Below are positions 9,851 to 19,609 of a stretch of DNA of 64,000 bases, piece after piece. A program made the position numbers and the translations under genes. A model generated the notes under the pieces. It did no database searches. It saw only the letters and a list, made by a program, of their open reading frames with translations, and was not told where the DNA came from. Numbering within the stretch: position 1 is the stretch's first letter; every line of letters begins with the position of its first letter. This stretch comes from Myxococcales bacterium (GTDB lineage: Bacteria; Myxococcota_A; Polyangia; Polyangiales; Ga0077539). The stretch is taken from positions 1-64,000 of the forward strand of contig JAEUKI010000043.1 of NCBI GenBank assembly GCA_016793325.1, given 5' to 3'.

Positions 9851-9890
9851 GGCGCGATCGTCGCGCCAAACAGGTGTGCTCGCACGCCTG
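9851..9890. promoter_or_regulatory. two adjacent palindromes, candidate TetR operator
   Basis: GGCGCGA-TCG-TCGCGCC (9851-9867) is a perfect 7-bp inverted repeat. CAGGTGTGCTCGCACGCCTG (9871-9890) is a 20-bp palindrome with one mismatched pair. Both lie in the 224-bp gap between the amidase and the divergent TetR-family gene, where such regulators usually bind. Binding is inferred. Confidence 0.4.
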
Positions 9891-9951
9891 CGACCGAGAG
9901 GGGGTAGCGCGCGACCGTCCCGACGCGGTAGAGCTTCGCTCGATTACCGCT

Positions 9952-10584
9952 ATGACCGACGACCGACGACACAGTGATGCGCCTCCGATGATTGGTGTCC
10001 GCGATCGCCAACGCGAAGAGACGCACCGACGACTGTACGAGTGCTCGCTCACCGTGTTTCGTCGCGACACCTTCACGGACGCGAAGATCGACGACATCGC
10101 GAAGATGGCCGGCGTCTCGCGAGGCACGTTCTACTTCCACTTTCCCACGAAGGACGACGTGCTCCTCGAGCTGCTCTACCAGGTCGAGAGCACCAACCTC
10201 GCGGCGATCAACGCGCTGCCCGAAGAGACGCCGCTCGAGCGCGTGCTCGAAGTGTTTCTCGATTCGATGGCCGCAGCTTGGCAGAACGAGCCGAAGCTCC
10301 TCGCGGACACCGCCATCGTGGGCCTTCGTTCGCGCGCCACGGGCGGCCTCGACCGCGACGCCGACATCGTCCGCGGCGCGTTGGGTCAGCGCTTCGTGCG
10401 CGCCGGCGAGCGCGGCGAGTTCGACTTCGCGCTCCCGCCCGGCGTGCTCAGCGACTTCTTCTTGATGAACTCGCTCGCCGCCTCCGTGGGCTGGACCGGC
10501 GCGCCCGACCTCCCGCTGCGCACGGTGCTCGAAGGCACGCTGCAGATCTTCTTGCACGGCGTGAAGCACCCGAGCAAACGCTGA
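9952..10584 (+). CDS. TetR/AcrR family transcriptional regulator
   Basis: The 210-residue product has an N-terminal TetR helix-turn-helix: REETHRRLYECSLTVF, then TDAKIDDIAKMAGVSRGTF and YFHFPTKDDVLLELL (about residues 25-70). The rest is the helical ligand-binding and dimerisation domain. The ATG at 9952 gives a normal length; an upstream in-frame extension adds 47 Arg-rich residues atypical of the family. It is divergent from the amidase. By family behaviour it would repress itself and perhaps the amidase; the ligand is unknown. Confidence 0.9.
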   Translation: MTDDRRHSDAPPMIGVRDRQREETHRRLYECSLTVFRRDTFTDAKIDDIAKMAGVSRGTFYFHFPTKDDVLLELLYQVESTNLAAINALPEETPLERVLEVFLDSMAAAWQNEPKLLADTAIVGLRSRATGGLDRDADIVRGALGQRFVRAGERGEFDFALPPGVLSDFFLMNSLAASVGWTGAPDLPLRTVLEGTLQIFLHGVKHPSKR

Positions 10585-10694
10585 GCGCGATCGCCGCGCA
10601 CGCGTGGCGACGTTCTTGCTTCTGCCCCTGTGTGTTCAACCGCTGCGCGTCACGATCGCGAGCGTGGAGCCATCGAACCTCAGGAGGCACTGTG

Positions 10695-11795
10695 ATGAAC
10701 CGCGCGTTTTTGCCTGCAATTTTCTTGGGATTTGCGCTCTCGGCGACGGTCCTCGCGGGCTGCCCCGCGCCGCCCGCGGGCAACGACGGCGGCGACTCGG
10801 GCGGCGTGACCGATAGCGGAGTAACGCCGGATGTCCCCGACGCGACGCCGGGACCGTTGTTCACGCAGTGCACGACCAACGCTCAGTGCGGCTCGGGTCG
10901 CACGTGCGATCTCAATTATCCCGGCGGCCTCTGCACGCGCATGTGCCGACGCGACAACGACTGCGGCGAGTCTGGGTGGTGCTACCGAAGCAACTGCATT
11001 CCGCAGTGCACCGCGGGCGCCAACAGCTGCGCTCCGTACTCGGGGTTGTGCTTCTTCTGGGACTCGAACATGCAGGACAAGCGCGGGTGTTTTCCTGGCT
11101 GCGCAGAGATGCCCGCGGCGGGGCAGCCCGCGTGCGTCGGAGGACGGACGTGCGATCCGTACTCGGGCGTGTGCCAAACGTCTCCCACCATGATGGGCGC
11201 AGCCAACGGAGCGCCGTGCACCTCCACCGGCGACTGCGCAGGCGGGCGTTGCAGACTCGAGTACACCGATACGCCGAACCCGATGACGCCGACGGGCTAC
11301 CTCGACGGCTACTGCTTCTCGGTCACGCGCAGACCCGCGGACGCAGCGTTCGTGCGCAACATGCCCCTGCCGCGCGGCGGGTGCCCGATGGGCAGCGTGG
11401 TGTTGCCCGTGCGAGGCGACGTCGAAGGCGACTCGGTCTCGTGTTGGAAAGAGTGCCGCCAGAACAGCGACTGCCGCGCGGGCTACGTCTGCAACCGCCT
11501 GACGGGCACCGACGGGATGCCGGTGTATTCGACGGGCGCCTGCTTCCCGATCAACTGCCGCACGATGGGCATGACGTGCCCCGCGGGCACCGTGTGCAAC
11601 GTTCGAATGAGCGGCACGAGCACGATCGCGGTGTGCGCGCGAGACGGCGACGCGGGCGCAGGCGACGCGGGAAGCGACGCGAGCAGCGAGGCGGGCACCG
11701 ACGCGGGCAGCGACACGGGCGTCGCAGACAGCGGCGTCGACTCGGGAGTCGACGCGACGAGCGGCGCGGACGCCGCGGACGACAGCAACGGGTGA
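10695..11795 (+). CDS. Cys-rich secreted lipoprotein
   Basis: The 366-residue product starts at an ATG with a strong AGGAGG ribosome binding site at 10682-10687. The lipoprotein signal ends LSATVLAGC, with Cys23 as the lipid anchor. An Asp/Gly linker (GNDGGDSGG) follows, then about 250 residues with many paired cysteines in EGF-like spacing (CTTNAQCGSGRTC, CRRDNDCGESGWC, CRQNSDCRAGYVC). The C-terminal 60 residues are a low-complexity Asp/Ala/Gly/Ser tail. Such proteins are common and uncharacterised in myxobacteria; it is probably anchored in the outer membrane. It converges with the next gene with 7 bp between stops. Confidence 0.85.
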   Translation: MNRAFLPAIFLGFALSATVLAGCPAPPAGNDGGDSGGVTDSGVTPDVPDATPGPLFTQCTTNAQCGSGRTCDLNYPGGLCTRMCRRDNDCGESGWCYRSNCIPQCTAGANSCAPYSGLCFFWDSNMQDKRGCFPGCAEMPAAGQPACVGGRTCDPYSGVCQTSPTMMGAANGAPCTSTGDCAGGRCRLEYTDTPNPMTPTGYLDGYCFSVTRRPADAAFVRNMPLPRGGCPMGSVVLPVRGDVEGDSVSCWKECRQNSDCRAGYVCNRLTGTDGMPVYSTGACFPINCRTMGMTCPAGTVCNVRMSGTSTIAVCARDGDAGAGDAGSDASSEAGTDAGSDTGVADSGVDSGVDATSGADAADDSNG

Positions 11796-11802
11796 GCGAG
11801 GC

Positions 11803-12528
11803 TCAGTAGCCGCTGGGGGGCTGCTGCGGTCCGCCGTAGCCTGGCGGAGGTTGCTGAAAGCCCGAGGGCTGCTGCGGATAGCCCTGCTGCGGTTGCTGCG
11901 GGTAGCCCTGTTGCGGATACCCCTGTTGCGGATAGCCCGGCTGCGGACCGAAGCCTTGTTGCGCGTGGACGCCGAGCTTGCTGCGCAGCGACAGGTACGC
12001 GGGAAACGCGATGATCCAGAGAAAGAGCGTCGAGAGTCCCCAACCGACAGGGCCCATGTTGAAGAAGCCTGGGTTCTGTCCCTTCGCGACGCCGCGCTTG
12101 CTCGCATCGGCGAACACCCAGATCGCCGACACGAGGACGATCAGCGAGAGAAGCGGCGCGAACGGATTGCTCTTCACCTTCACGTTGGACATCTCGACGG
12201 TGGGCCTGCACTGACCGTGTTGCGTGCAAAACGTCAGCGCATCGGGCCCAATGAAGGTGACGGGCACCGCGGGTCGCGTCGCGTTGGGAGCGAGGTCTCC
12301 CGAGCACACGACGCCGGATCGAAGCTGCGTTCCATCCGCAGCGGTGAGCACCAGCGTCGCGCAGGCGCTGCCTGTGGACGAGCCGGTGTTGGTAAACGTG
12401 CAACCGCCCATCGCAGAGCACTGCGCTTGGATGTACACGCCTTCTTGTTGCGCCGACGCGACTGCGCTCGACGCCAGAACGGTGACCGCGAACAGCGCCG
12501 CGATCGTGTTGCTCCCTCTTCGCTTCAT
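11803..12528 (-). CDS. membrane protein with PQQGY-repeat tail
   Basis: The 241-residue product has a signal peptide (ALFAVTVLASSAVASAQ), a roughly 90-residue exported domain with several Cys (CSAMGGCTFTNTGSSTGSAC), then two membrane segments (PLLSLIVLVSAIWVFA and WGLSTLFLWIIAFPAYLSL). The C-terminal 50 residues are a low-complexity tail of PQQGY-type repeats. No known catalytic family is recognised. Pro/Gln/Gly/Tyr tails of this kind often mediate weak protein contacts, which is an inference here. Confidence 0.8.
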   Translation of the reverse strand: MKRRGSNTIAALFAVTVLASSAVASAQQEGVYIQAQCSAMGGCTFTNTGSSTGSACATLVLTAADGTQLRSGVVCSGDLAPNATRPAVPVTFIGPDALTFCTQHGQCRPTVEMSNVKVKSNPFAPLLSLIVLVSAIWVFADASKRGVAKGQNPGFFNMGPVGWGLSTLFLWIIAFPAYLSLRSKLGVHAQQGFGPQPGYPQQGYPQQGYPQQPQQGYPQQPSGFQQPPPGYGGPQQPPSGY

Positions 12529-12597
12529 GCGAGCAAGAGTACGGCGCGCGGCGCGTGGGTATGACTCACCCTTGCACGCAATCGAACGAGGCGTTGT

Positions 12598-14709
12598 TCA
12601 GGGCGCGCGCCAGGTGAAGTACGCGCTGCGGACCTCGTCGCCCATCCGCGGTCGGTACATCGCTCCTCGAAACACCAACGAATTCGCTACGCCGTCGTAG
12701 TCGAACCCGTCCGCACGCGACCTCGGGACGATCCGATCGACGAGCCTCACGCGGATCGACGACGAAATCGGCGGCTGCGAGAGAGAGAACTCCGATCCCG
12801 CTCCGGCGGTGTTCGCCACGACGCGCGACATCGCCGCGCGAAACGCCATGTCCCGCTCGGCGACGTTCGTCTCGTTGATGGGGACGAAGGCGCCGCCGGC
12901 CGCGGTGATGACGCACGACAGCAGGTTGCTCGCGTCGCGATCGCACCCCCACCCGGCGCGCACGGGCACGAGCCCGAACGGCAGGACGCCGCGCGTGCGA
13001 AAGAACTCCGCGATGCGCTGCGTGCGCAGCGTGATCGTGTTGCCCCAACGCGTCTGATCGCGGCCGAAGAAGCGGCCATCGTCGTTGGTTCCGGGCTCGT
13101 CGGTGACCCAGAACACCACGCGAACCGCGTCGTTGCGAAAGACGAAGTTGGGGTTGGTCTCGCCCGCGGCCGCGCGGCGCTCGAACTCTTGAATTGTGAG
13201 CACCGATGCGGCCGCCGGCTCCTCGCTGCCGTTCGTGTTTGGAAACGGTCGCTGCGTGTCCGCGGCCATCATCGCGAAGGGCTGCGACGTGACGCGATAC
13301 GCGACCTGCAGCGCGCCCATCGGGTTGGTGCCGAGCACGAAATCAAAGGGCGGCGGGCCCGTGAGGATCGGCGTGGCGCTCCCGGCTTGAAAGACGCCGA
13401 CGCGAAAATCGACGCCCGCGGCCTCGAGGTCTCGAAAGAACTGCTGCGCGCTCTGGCCGACGAGCTGCTGATCGTTGTTCATCGACCCCGAGGTGTCGAC
13501 GAACCAGAGGAAGTCGGCCTTGGACGTGCGCGTGGCTCGGTCGAGGTCGCACACGATCTGGTTGACCCGCCCCGACGCCGTGAGCGCCGAGCCGTTGACG
13601 AAGTCCTCGACGCGCGACGCCGTCGGGCGAGCGGTGTTCTCCGTGGCGCTCACGGGCGCGACGGAGATCAAGAAGTACACAGAGCCCGAGTCCATGCGAA
13701 GCGCGGTCGTGAGCTCGACGAAGAACGCGGAGTCCACCGCGTGGCGAAGGCCGGGCACGCGCGGGACCATGGAGTTGCTCACGATGGACGCGATCTGATC
13801 GCGCACGCGATCCGCGGTCGTGGGCGACGGCGCGTTGAAGCGAAAGGTCGAGCGGCGGATGGGAGTTCCGTCGGGAGCGCGGAGCATGCGGCCGATGAGC
13901 GACGCGATGGCCCCCAGCGGAGAGCGCAGCTGCGCTTCGACCGAGAGCGCGTGGTTCTCGAGCGAGTCTGTGGCCATGCGCTCGAGCGCGACCGCGGACA
14001 CTCCTGCGGTGTCGTCGTCGGCCGCGACGAACGCGGCGTCCGAGCCCGTCGCGCGACGAACCGCGATCCACGACGGATCGAGCCCGAGCTGCGATCGCAT
14101 CGATGGAAACTGCACGATCTGCGGCTCGACGAGCGCTTCGCCGGGACAGCGAGGGTCCGGCAAACTCGCCACCACGAGGATGGGACAGCGGAGCTCACCG
14201 ACGCCGAACTGCCGCTGCACGTGGGCGACGATTCGATACTCACCGGGGCGATCGGGCGTGAGCGTCGCGCGCGGCGCGTCTTCCATCGAGAGCGTCGTGC
14301 GGGAGCCCGGGGGAAGCGACTCGAGCTCCCAGCGATAGCCCCGCTCGATCACCCGATCGAGCCCCGGAACGACCGTCGTCATCTGCCCGATCGTCGTCAC
14401 GACGCGTCGATCGACGCAGCGCTCTTCGAGGGGCTCGAACACATCGGGGACGTCTTCGATGACGTCGGGACGATCCGCGAGCGGCACATCCACGGCGTCC
14501 GGCACGTCGGGCGCGGGTCGATCACCGGGCACGTCGTCGACGACGTCGATCGACCCGTCGATCGGTCGCACGCGCAGACCGGTCTTGGCGCCGCAGCCCA
14601 TCGAAGTCGCGCCGAGGATCACGGCGCTGGTCGCCCACAGCACAGAGGCCGCGCGGCGACGCGCAGCGAGAGTGAGCGCAGCGCGCGTGTGCGTGATCGG
14701 TCGTCGCAT
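12598..14709 (-). CDS. vWA-domain lipoprotein
   Basis: The 703-residue product has a long lipoprotein signal ending GATSMGC (Cys39) and an Asp/Pro/Val linker (DVVDDVPGDRPAPDVPDAVD). A vWA domain starts near residue 400 with the complete MIDAS opening FVDTSGSMNND, so it should bind a divalent metal. The vWA region contains inserts (FWVTDEPGTNDD) and ends with a beta-rich segment. A region upstream may be PKD-like (PGEYRIVAHVQRQFG). The ATG at 14709 was chosen because it gives the lipoprotein signal. By family knowledge it is an adhesion or complex-assembly protein at the cell surface. It lies 143 bp downstream of the sigma/anti-sigma pair on the same strand and could be in its regulon. Confidence 0.85.
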   Translation of the reverse strand: MRRPITHTRAALTLAARRRAASVLWATSAVILGATSMGCGAKTGLRVRPIDGSIDVVDDVPGDRPAPDVPDAVDVPLADRPDVIEDVPDVFEPLEERCVDRRVVTTIGQMTTVVPGLDRVIERGYRWELESLPPGSRTTLSMEDAPRATLTPDRPGEYRIVAHVQRQFGVGELRCPILVVASLPDPRCPGEALVEPQIVQFPSMRSQLGLDPSWIAVRRATGSDAAFVAADDDTAGVSAVALERMATDSLENHALSVEAQLRSPLGAIASLIGRMLRAPDGTPIRRSTFRFNAPSPTTADRVRDQIASIVSNSMVPRVPGLRHAVDSAFFVELTTALRMDSGSVYFLISVAPVSATENTARPTASRVEDFVNGSALTASGRVNQIVCDLDRATRTSKADFLWFVDTSGSMNNDQQLVGQSAQQFFRDLEAAGVDFRVGVFQAGSATPILTGPPPFDFVLGTNPMGALQVAYRVTSQPFAMMAADTQRPFPNTNGSEEPAAASVLTIQEFERRAAAGETNPNFVFRNDAVRVVFWVTDEPGTNDDGRFFGRDQTRWGNTITLRTQRIAEFFRTRGVLPFGLVPVRAGWGCDRDASNLLSCVITAAGGAFVPINETNVAERDMAFRAAMSRVVANTAGAGSEFSLSQPPISSSIRVRLVDRIVPRSRADGFDYDGVANSLVFRGAMYRPRMGDEVRSAYFTWRAP

Positions 14710-14852
14710 GACGCGATGGTAGCTCGCCGCGAAGAGCCCGGCGAAATCCCGCCGTCCCCAATCACCGAACCATCGAGCCGAGATGTTTCGCGAGCGCGCT
14801 ACGAGGCGACTGGGGTGCGCTTCCTCGTCGACCGCGACCTCCGGTGATGCGC

Positions 14853-17800
14853 TCAGAACGGCTGCGAGTCTACTCCAACGAGGCGTTCTTCGCGCGTGAT
14901 GCGGACCGCGCCGATGCGTCGCGTGTCTTCGTGGCCGTCCATGGACAAGCGGAAGGCGCGCGTGCGGCCCATCGCGCGAACCGTGATCGTTCCGCGCAGG
15001 GACGGGCCGTTGCGAGAGGCGCGCGAGACCTCGATCACGTAGTCGCCCGATTGCTGCACGGACGAAAGTCCGATGGACTCGCGCGTCTGCGAGAGCGCGT
15101 CGCGCACAGTCAGCCCGCGCGTGCGACCCCAGGCCCACGTCACGCGCGCTCCCTTCGGGTCGATCACCGCGATGTCCACGTCCGCAGGGACGTCCCAGTT
15201 GGCGTCGACCACGAGCTCGCCGCGGACCGACGCAGCAGAATTCGCTGCGTTTTGCGCGGTGATTCGCGTCACCGCGGCGTCGAGCGTCGCGCGCTGCGCG
15301 CCGTCCGAGATCGAGTCGAGCCAACGTTGCGCGGCTGCGGTGCGCCCGAGCGCTCGCTCGCAGACGACCGCGCCAGCGACGAGCTCGAGGTCCGTCGAGA
15401 ACGCTTCAGCCAACGAGATGCGCATCGAGCACGCGCGCTCGCTGTCTCCAGCGCGATCGAACATCGCCACGAGCCGCTGGAGCTGCGCCTTGTCGTTCGC
15501 GCGGACGTCGGCGATTCCCGCGTAGATCCGGAGCGAGACGTCGCGCTCACCGCGGCGCGCAGCGACCTCCGCCAGCCGAACGAGCGCGTCGGGATCGAGC
15601 GCGTCGCGCGTGGTCCAGCGACGCGCGACCTCGTCAGCCTCCGCAAACTGTCCCGCGATCGAGAGCACTTTGTAGAAGTCTCGGTGCTTGGCGCGCGAGT
15701 CGGGCTCGAGCGCCAGCGCCGTGCGCGCCGTCGTGATTCGAGTGATGTCCGCGGTCGGAGCGTCGACGATGGCCGCCTCGCGCACCCAGATCCTGCGCAT
15801 CCACCGACCGTTTCCGGGCGGGGTCGCGGGCAAGCCCAACCGAAGCCCTTGATCGTCGAACCCGCGCAATCCCATGCGCGTGGGCATCGGTTGCTGCGGC
15901 GCCGTCGGTTGCGCTTGCGACACGGGCGCAGGCCGCGCCGCAAAGTTCATCGAGGCTCCCGCCGACGCAGAAGAGCGCGCGCGTCGCGTCGCGACACGTG
16001 CATCCGCCGCCCCGCCCGCGTTGGCGAGAGCATCGCTGCGTTGTTCGCGCGAAGCCTCGGTCTCGACGGGCGCGTCTTCGTCGCCCACCGCCGCAGCTTC
16101 GCCCGCGCCGGCGGCCGCCGCTCCCGCGCCTCGACCCCGCGTCCCGAAGTATCCAGCCCCCGCGCCGTTGGCGGCCCCACCTCCGAGCGAGCCGACATTT
16201 TCGGCCTCCTCGCCTGCTCGAGCGAGCGCGGTCATGTCGTCGAGCCCGCCGACCGGTTGCGCGGACTGCTCGTTGCGCTCCGCGACCACGGTCCGCGTCG
16301 TCGCCGAGTTCACGGCAGCATTGGCGCCGACGAGCCCGGAGTTGGCGTTGGGATCCGCGGACGGAGGCGTCGTGCCAACGGCGGGGTTGCCCTGCGGGCC
16401 GCGCTGAACGGTCGACGTCGAGCTCGCGACTTCTTCGCCGGTCCAGTCGGCTTCGGGCGCGATGTTTCGCTCGACGCCGAACGCGCGGTACATGCGCTCG
16501 CCTTCGAGGACGAGCAGCGAGGTGTGTCGGCTCGCCACGCGAAAGCGCTGCGAGAGCTGCACGATTTCGCCGCGGGCGCTCGAGCCTCCGTTGGCCTCGA
16601 GCTCGGCGATGCGATGCGCCGCGTACAACCGAGGAACGAACGCGTTGCCTCGGTCCGTGCTCTCGCGCACGTCGATGGGGATGCGGGTCTCGAAGGGCTC
16701 TCCGCCGACGGTTCCTCGGAGGACCGCGTCGCCTTGCACGCGCGCTCCGCGCATACGAGCGACGACGATCACCTCGGAGCCCGCGCGAACGGTCGCGATT
16801 CGAGACGGCGCGATTTCAGTGAGGCCTTCGGGCAACACGAGCGACGGGTCGCGAAGCGTGACGCCGTACGTCGCTTCGAGCACCGACAGCGCCGCGGTCG
16901 AGACCGATTCACCTGGAACATACGGGGTCGCGACGCCGCCACCGGCCCGCGCGACGGCGGACAGAAGCGTGCTGTCTGCGTCGGCGCCGATGGCGACCGT
17001 GGTGATCGTCGCGCGCGGCGACGGCATCGCTTCGGACACCTCCCGCGCGACGCGATCGGGCGAGCGGTAGCCAGCGCTCGCGGCGCCGTCGCCGATGTAC
17101 ACGATGCGCTGATCGCGCGCGTTGTCGCTCGGGAGCGCGCGGGCCGCAGCGCGCACTTGCGCGACGAGGTCCGTGGCTCCTTGCGGCTGCTCGGCCTGCA
17201 AGAACGCCTCAGCGGCGCGCACCGAGGGGGCGCCGGCGAACTGCATTCCACCGGGCATCGTGCGGCACGTGATGTCGCACGCGAGGACCGTGACGCGGTC
17301 GCGCGGGTCCATCTCGGTGATCATGGCGCGCGCGAGTCGGCTGGCGCGCGTGATGCGCTCGCCGACCATCGAGCGGCTCGTGTCGACGACGATGGCGTAG
17401 TCGCGCGGACGAGATTCACTCCAGCGCGGGAGCTGCGGGCGAAGCGCGAGCGCGACGTACGACGCCGTCGTGTCGAGCGTCTGCGGAGCGACAGGAGCGC
17501 TGCCGGGTTGCGGCAGCGCGTTGTGGGCGGCCGGGTCGGGCGTGACCGCCGACGGAGCGGTCGCCGTCGGCTTGAACGCCCACGCTGTCGCGACGGCGTC
17601 GCGATCGGGCATCGCGTACTCGACGACGAGGTCGCCCGCGGGCACGAACGCGCCTTGCGAAAACGAGAGCCGCGAGCGACCGGGCTCGGACGGCGCGTCA
17701 GCGTTGGCCGTGAGCGCGTACCCGCGCGGACGAACACCGGCGTTTGCGTCGTGCCCCATCACTTGAACGTCGACGTCGAACTGCTCGACGCGCGTGCTCC

Positions 17801-19496
17801 CGTTGGCGTCGTGAGCCAGCGGATACACGTAGCGACGCAGGCCGCCTGCGCTCGGCGCGATGGTCTGCGTGTACGCGATGGACACCCGTCGCTGGCCGCG
17901 CGCAGGAATGGGGAAGATCCGGAGCTCGAAGCGCCCGCCGCGCTGCCACTCGAGCAGCGCCGGATCGCGCCACGGCCCCGGGACCCACACGAGGTCCTCG
18001 CTCTCGACGCGCTGTTGCATGGGGCGAACGGCGTTGCGAAGGACGCCGCGCCAGATCGCCGCGGCGCGTTGCTTGTCGACGAACGCGCCTTGCTCCATCA
18101 CGCCGTTGACGTCGAGCGCGAGCCGCTCGATCTGCGCCTCGGGCGGGAGCGGAAAGCGATAGATCCCTTCGAGCTCGTTGCCGGTCTCGTTGCGAAAGAC
18201 CTCTTCGATTTCAGTGCGCGCGAGGTTTCCGACGATGCGCACTTTGACTCGGTGGGCGACGAGCGAGACCGCGTGATCGCGCTCGTCGGTCTGCCCCGGA
18301 CGACGCGCGCGAAGCTCGCCGAGCCCCTGCACGGGAACGTCTGCTTCGGACGCGTTGCTGCGCGCTCCGAGCTCGGACCACGAGACGCTCGAGGCGAGGT
18401 CGACCGCAGGCGAGACGATGGGCGAAGCGTTGCGCGCGAGCACGCCCTCCATCCCGGTCTTGACCTCGGCGGCCGGGCCCGACTGGCCTTCGACGCGGAC
18501 GTTTCCACGGGTTACGCGCACGGTCGAGCGATCATCGGACGCGGTGAGTAGAAAACGTGTGCCGAGCACGGTGACCGCGCCCGTCGGCAACGAGATCTTC
18601 GCGGACGGCGCCGACTCGAGGTGCGCGACGTCTGCCACGAGGGCGCCGGTCACGAGCGACGCCACGCGCGGACCCACGGTGTCCAAGCGAAGCGTGGTGT
18701 TGCGATCGAGCACGAGCCGCGATCCGTCCGCGAGGTCCAAGCGCACGCGCGTGCGGCCGTCGGTCCGAAGCTCCGACCCCGCAGCGACCGGCGCTCCCTC
18801 GGCGAGCGGCGCAAACGCCGACGCGCCCGGAGCGCGAACGGTCACGCCGCCCGTGCGCTCGGCGGACGCGCGGGACACGAGCGCGAGGCGCCCAGCCCAG
18901 CCGTTGCTCGAGCTCTGCGCGACGGAGGTCCCGTCCGCTCCCACGCGCGAGCCGCCGCGGAGGCGCTTGATCCCCACAGGGACGAGCGCCGCGACCGCGG
19001 CGACGCCGACGAGCGCGAGCAGCGGGCCCACGTTGCTCCGACGGATCGGAACGACCTTCGCGCCGCCCTCGCCCGGCTCGCCGCTCTTGCTCGCGCTGTC
19101 CGCGCGTTGGCTCGAAGCGTTGTCCGTGCCCGTGCGAGCGTCGGAGCTCGACGCGCCCACGGGCTCTCGGTCGTCAGGCTTCTTGAAAAGTGGTGACTTC
19201 TTCTCTTGCTCGCTGAAGAGCGGCTTCTTCACGGCGTCGCCCGACGCGCGCTGAGCGCTCTCCATCATGGCCACCTTGGGCTCTGCCGCCGCGAGCACGC
19301 GCTCGGCGAAGCCCTCTGGGTGCCGATAGTCACCGCCGGCGCCGCCGAGGTCCGCGACCGCCTGCCGAAGCTCGTGCCGCAAATCACGGCACGCGTCGCA
19401 GTGCGCGACGTGCGAGCGCAGGTCGTCTGTAAGCTGGTCATCGATGAGCGCGGCGAGGTCGTCGCGGATCCGCAGGCACTCTGGGGAGTCACTCAT
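14853..19496 (-). CDS. membrane anti-sigma/FecR/VIT/vWA fusion protein, 1,547 aa
   Basis: This multidomain protein lies directly downstream of an ECF sigma gene. Residues 1-45 hold a zinc-finger anti-sigma motif (HVAHCDAC: H29, C33, C36). A Lys/Ser-rich linker leads to one membrane segment (about 155-174). Next come a FecR-like domain (about 222-340: DGSRLVLDRNTTLRLD, VTVLGTRFLL), a VIT domain (about 404-542: IEEVFRNETGNELEG, YRFPLPPEA), and a vWA domain (about 697-870) with the MIDAS residues DTSRSM and GATDL. A disordered Ala/Gly-rich stretch (about 1020-1205), helical repeats and a C-terminal DUF2135-like sandwich (ANWDVPADVDIAVIDPKG) follow. The likely topology is a cytoplasmic sigma-binding end and a periplasmic sensor. 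The ATG at 19496 has AAGAGAGG 7 bases upstream, better than a TTG at 19517. Confidence 0.88.
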   Translation of the reverse strand: MSDSPECLRIRDDLAALIDDQLTDDLRSHVAHCDACRDLRHELRQAVADLGGAGGDYRHPEGFAERVLAAAEPKVAMMESAQRASGDAVKKPLFSEQEKKSPLFKKPDDREPVGASSSDARTGTDNASSQRADSASKSGEPGEGGAKVVPIRRSNVGPLLALVGVAAVAALVPVGIKRLRGGSRVGADGTSVAQSSSNGWAGRLALVSRASAERTGGVTVRAPGASAFAPLAEGAPVAAGSELRTDGRTRVRLDLADGSRLVLDRNTTLRLDTVGPRVASLVTGALVADVAHLESAPSAKISLPTGAVTVLGTRFLLTASDDRSTVRVTRGNVRVEGQSGPAAEVKTGMEGVLARNASPIVSPAVDLASSVSWSELGARSNASEADVPVQGLGELRARRPGQTDERDHAVSLVAHRVKVRIVGNLARTEIEEVFRNETGNELEGIYRFPLPPEAQIERLALDVNGVMEQGAFVDKQRAAAIWRGVLRNAVRPMQQRVESEDLVWVPGPWRDPALLEWQRGGRFELRIFPIPARGQRRVSIAYTQTIAPSAGGLRRYVYPLAHDANGSTRVEQFDVDVQVMGHDANAGVRPRGYALTANADAPSEPGRSRLSFSQGAFVPAGDLVVEYAMPDRDAVATAWAFKPTATAPSAVTPDPAAHNALPQPGSAPVAPQTLDTTASYVALALRPQLPRWSESRPRDYAIVVDTSRSMVGERITRASRLARAMITEMDPRDRVTVLACDITCRTMPGGMQFAGAPSVRAAEAFLQAEQPQGATDLVAQVRAAARALPSDNARDQRIVYIGDGAASAGYRSPDRVAREVSEAMPSPRATITTVAIGADADSTLLSAVARAGGGVATPYVPGESVSTAALSVLEATYGVTLRDPSLVLPEGLTEIAPSRIATVRAGSEVIVVARMRGARVQGDAVLRGTVGGEPFETRIPIDVRESTDRGNAFVPRLYAAHRIAELEANGGSSARGEIVQLSQRFRVASRHTSLLVLEGERMYRAFGVERNIAPEADWTGEEVASSTSTVQRGPQGNPAVGTTPPSADPNANSGLVGANAAVNSATTRTVVAERNEQSAQPVGGLDDMTALARAGEEAENVGSLGGGAANGAGAGYFGTRGRGAGAAAAGAGEAAAVGDEDAPVETEASREQRSDALANAGGAADARVATRRARSSASAGASMNFAARPAPVSQAQPTAPQQPMPTRMGLRGFDDQGLRLGLPATPPGNGRWMRRIWVREAAIVDAPTADITRITTARTALALEPDSRAKHRDFYKVLSIAGQFAEADEVARRWTTRDALDPDALVRLAEVAARRGERDVSLRIYAGIADVRANDKAQLQRLVAMFDRAGDSERACSMRISLAEAFSTDLELVAGAVVCERALGRTAAAQRWLDSISDGAQRATLDAAVTRITAQNAANSAASVRGELVVDANWDVPADVDIAVIDPKGARVTWAWGRTRGLTVRDALSQTRESIGLSSVQQSGDYVIEVSRASRNGPSLRGTITVRAMGRTRAFRLSMDGHEDTRRIGAVRITREERLVGVDSQPF

Positions 19497-19609
19497 GGTC
19501 GTGCCTCTCTTCAACAAGTTCGACTTTTCGAGAGCGGAGGGCGGGCGCAGCGGGAGAGAGATGGCCGCGTTCGCCGAGAGATTTCGCAGGTGAAATTGGT
19601 TTCATGGCG

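Noticed and set aside
6768..10127. 1,119-codon minus-strand open frame
   Set aside because: It is Arg-rich and overlaps the HD-domain, amidase and TetR genes out of frame; no motif supports it.
14844..18551. 1,235-codon plus-strand open frame
   Set aside because: It is antisense to the fusion protein with clear domain motifs.
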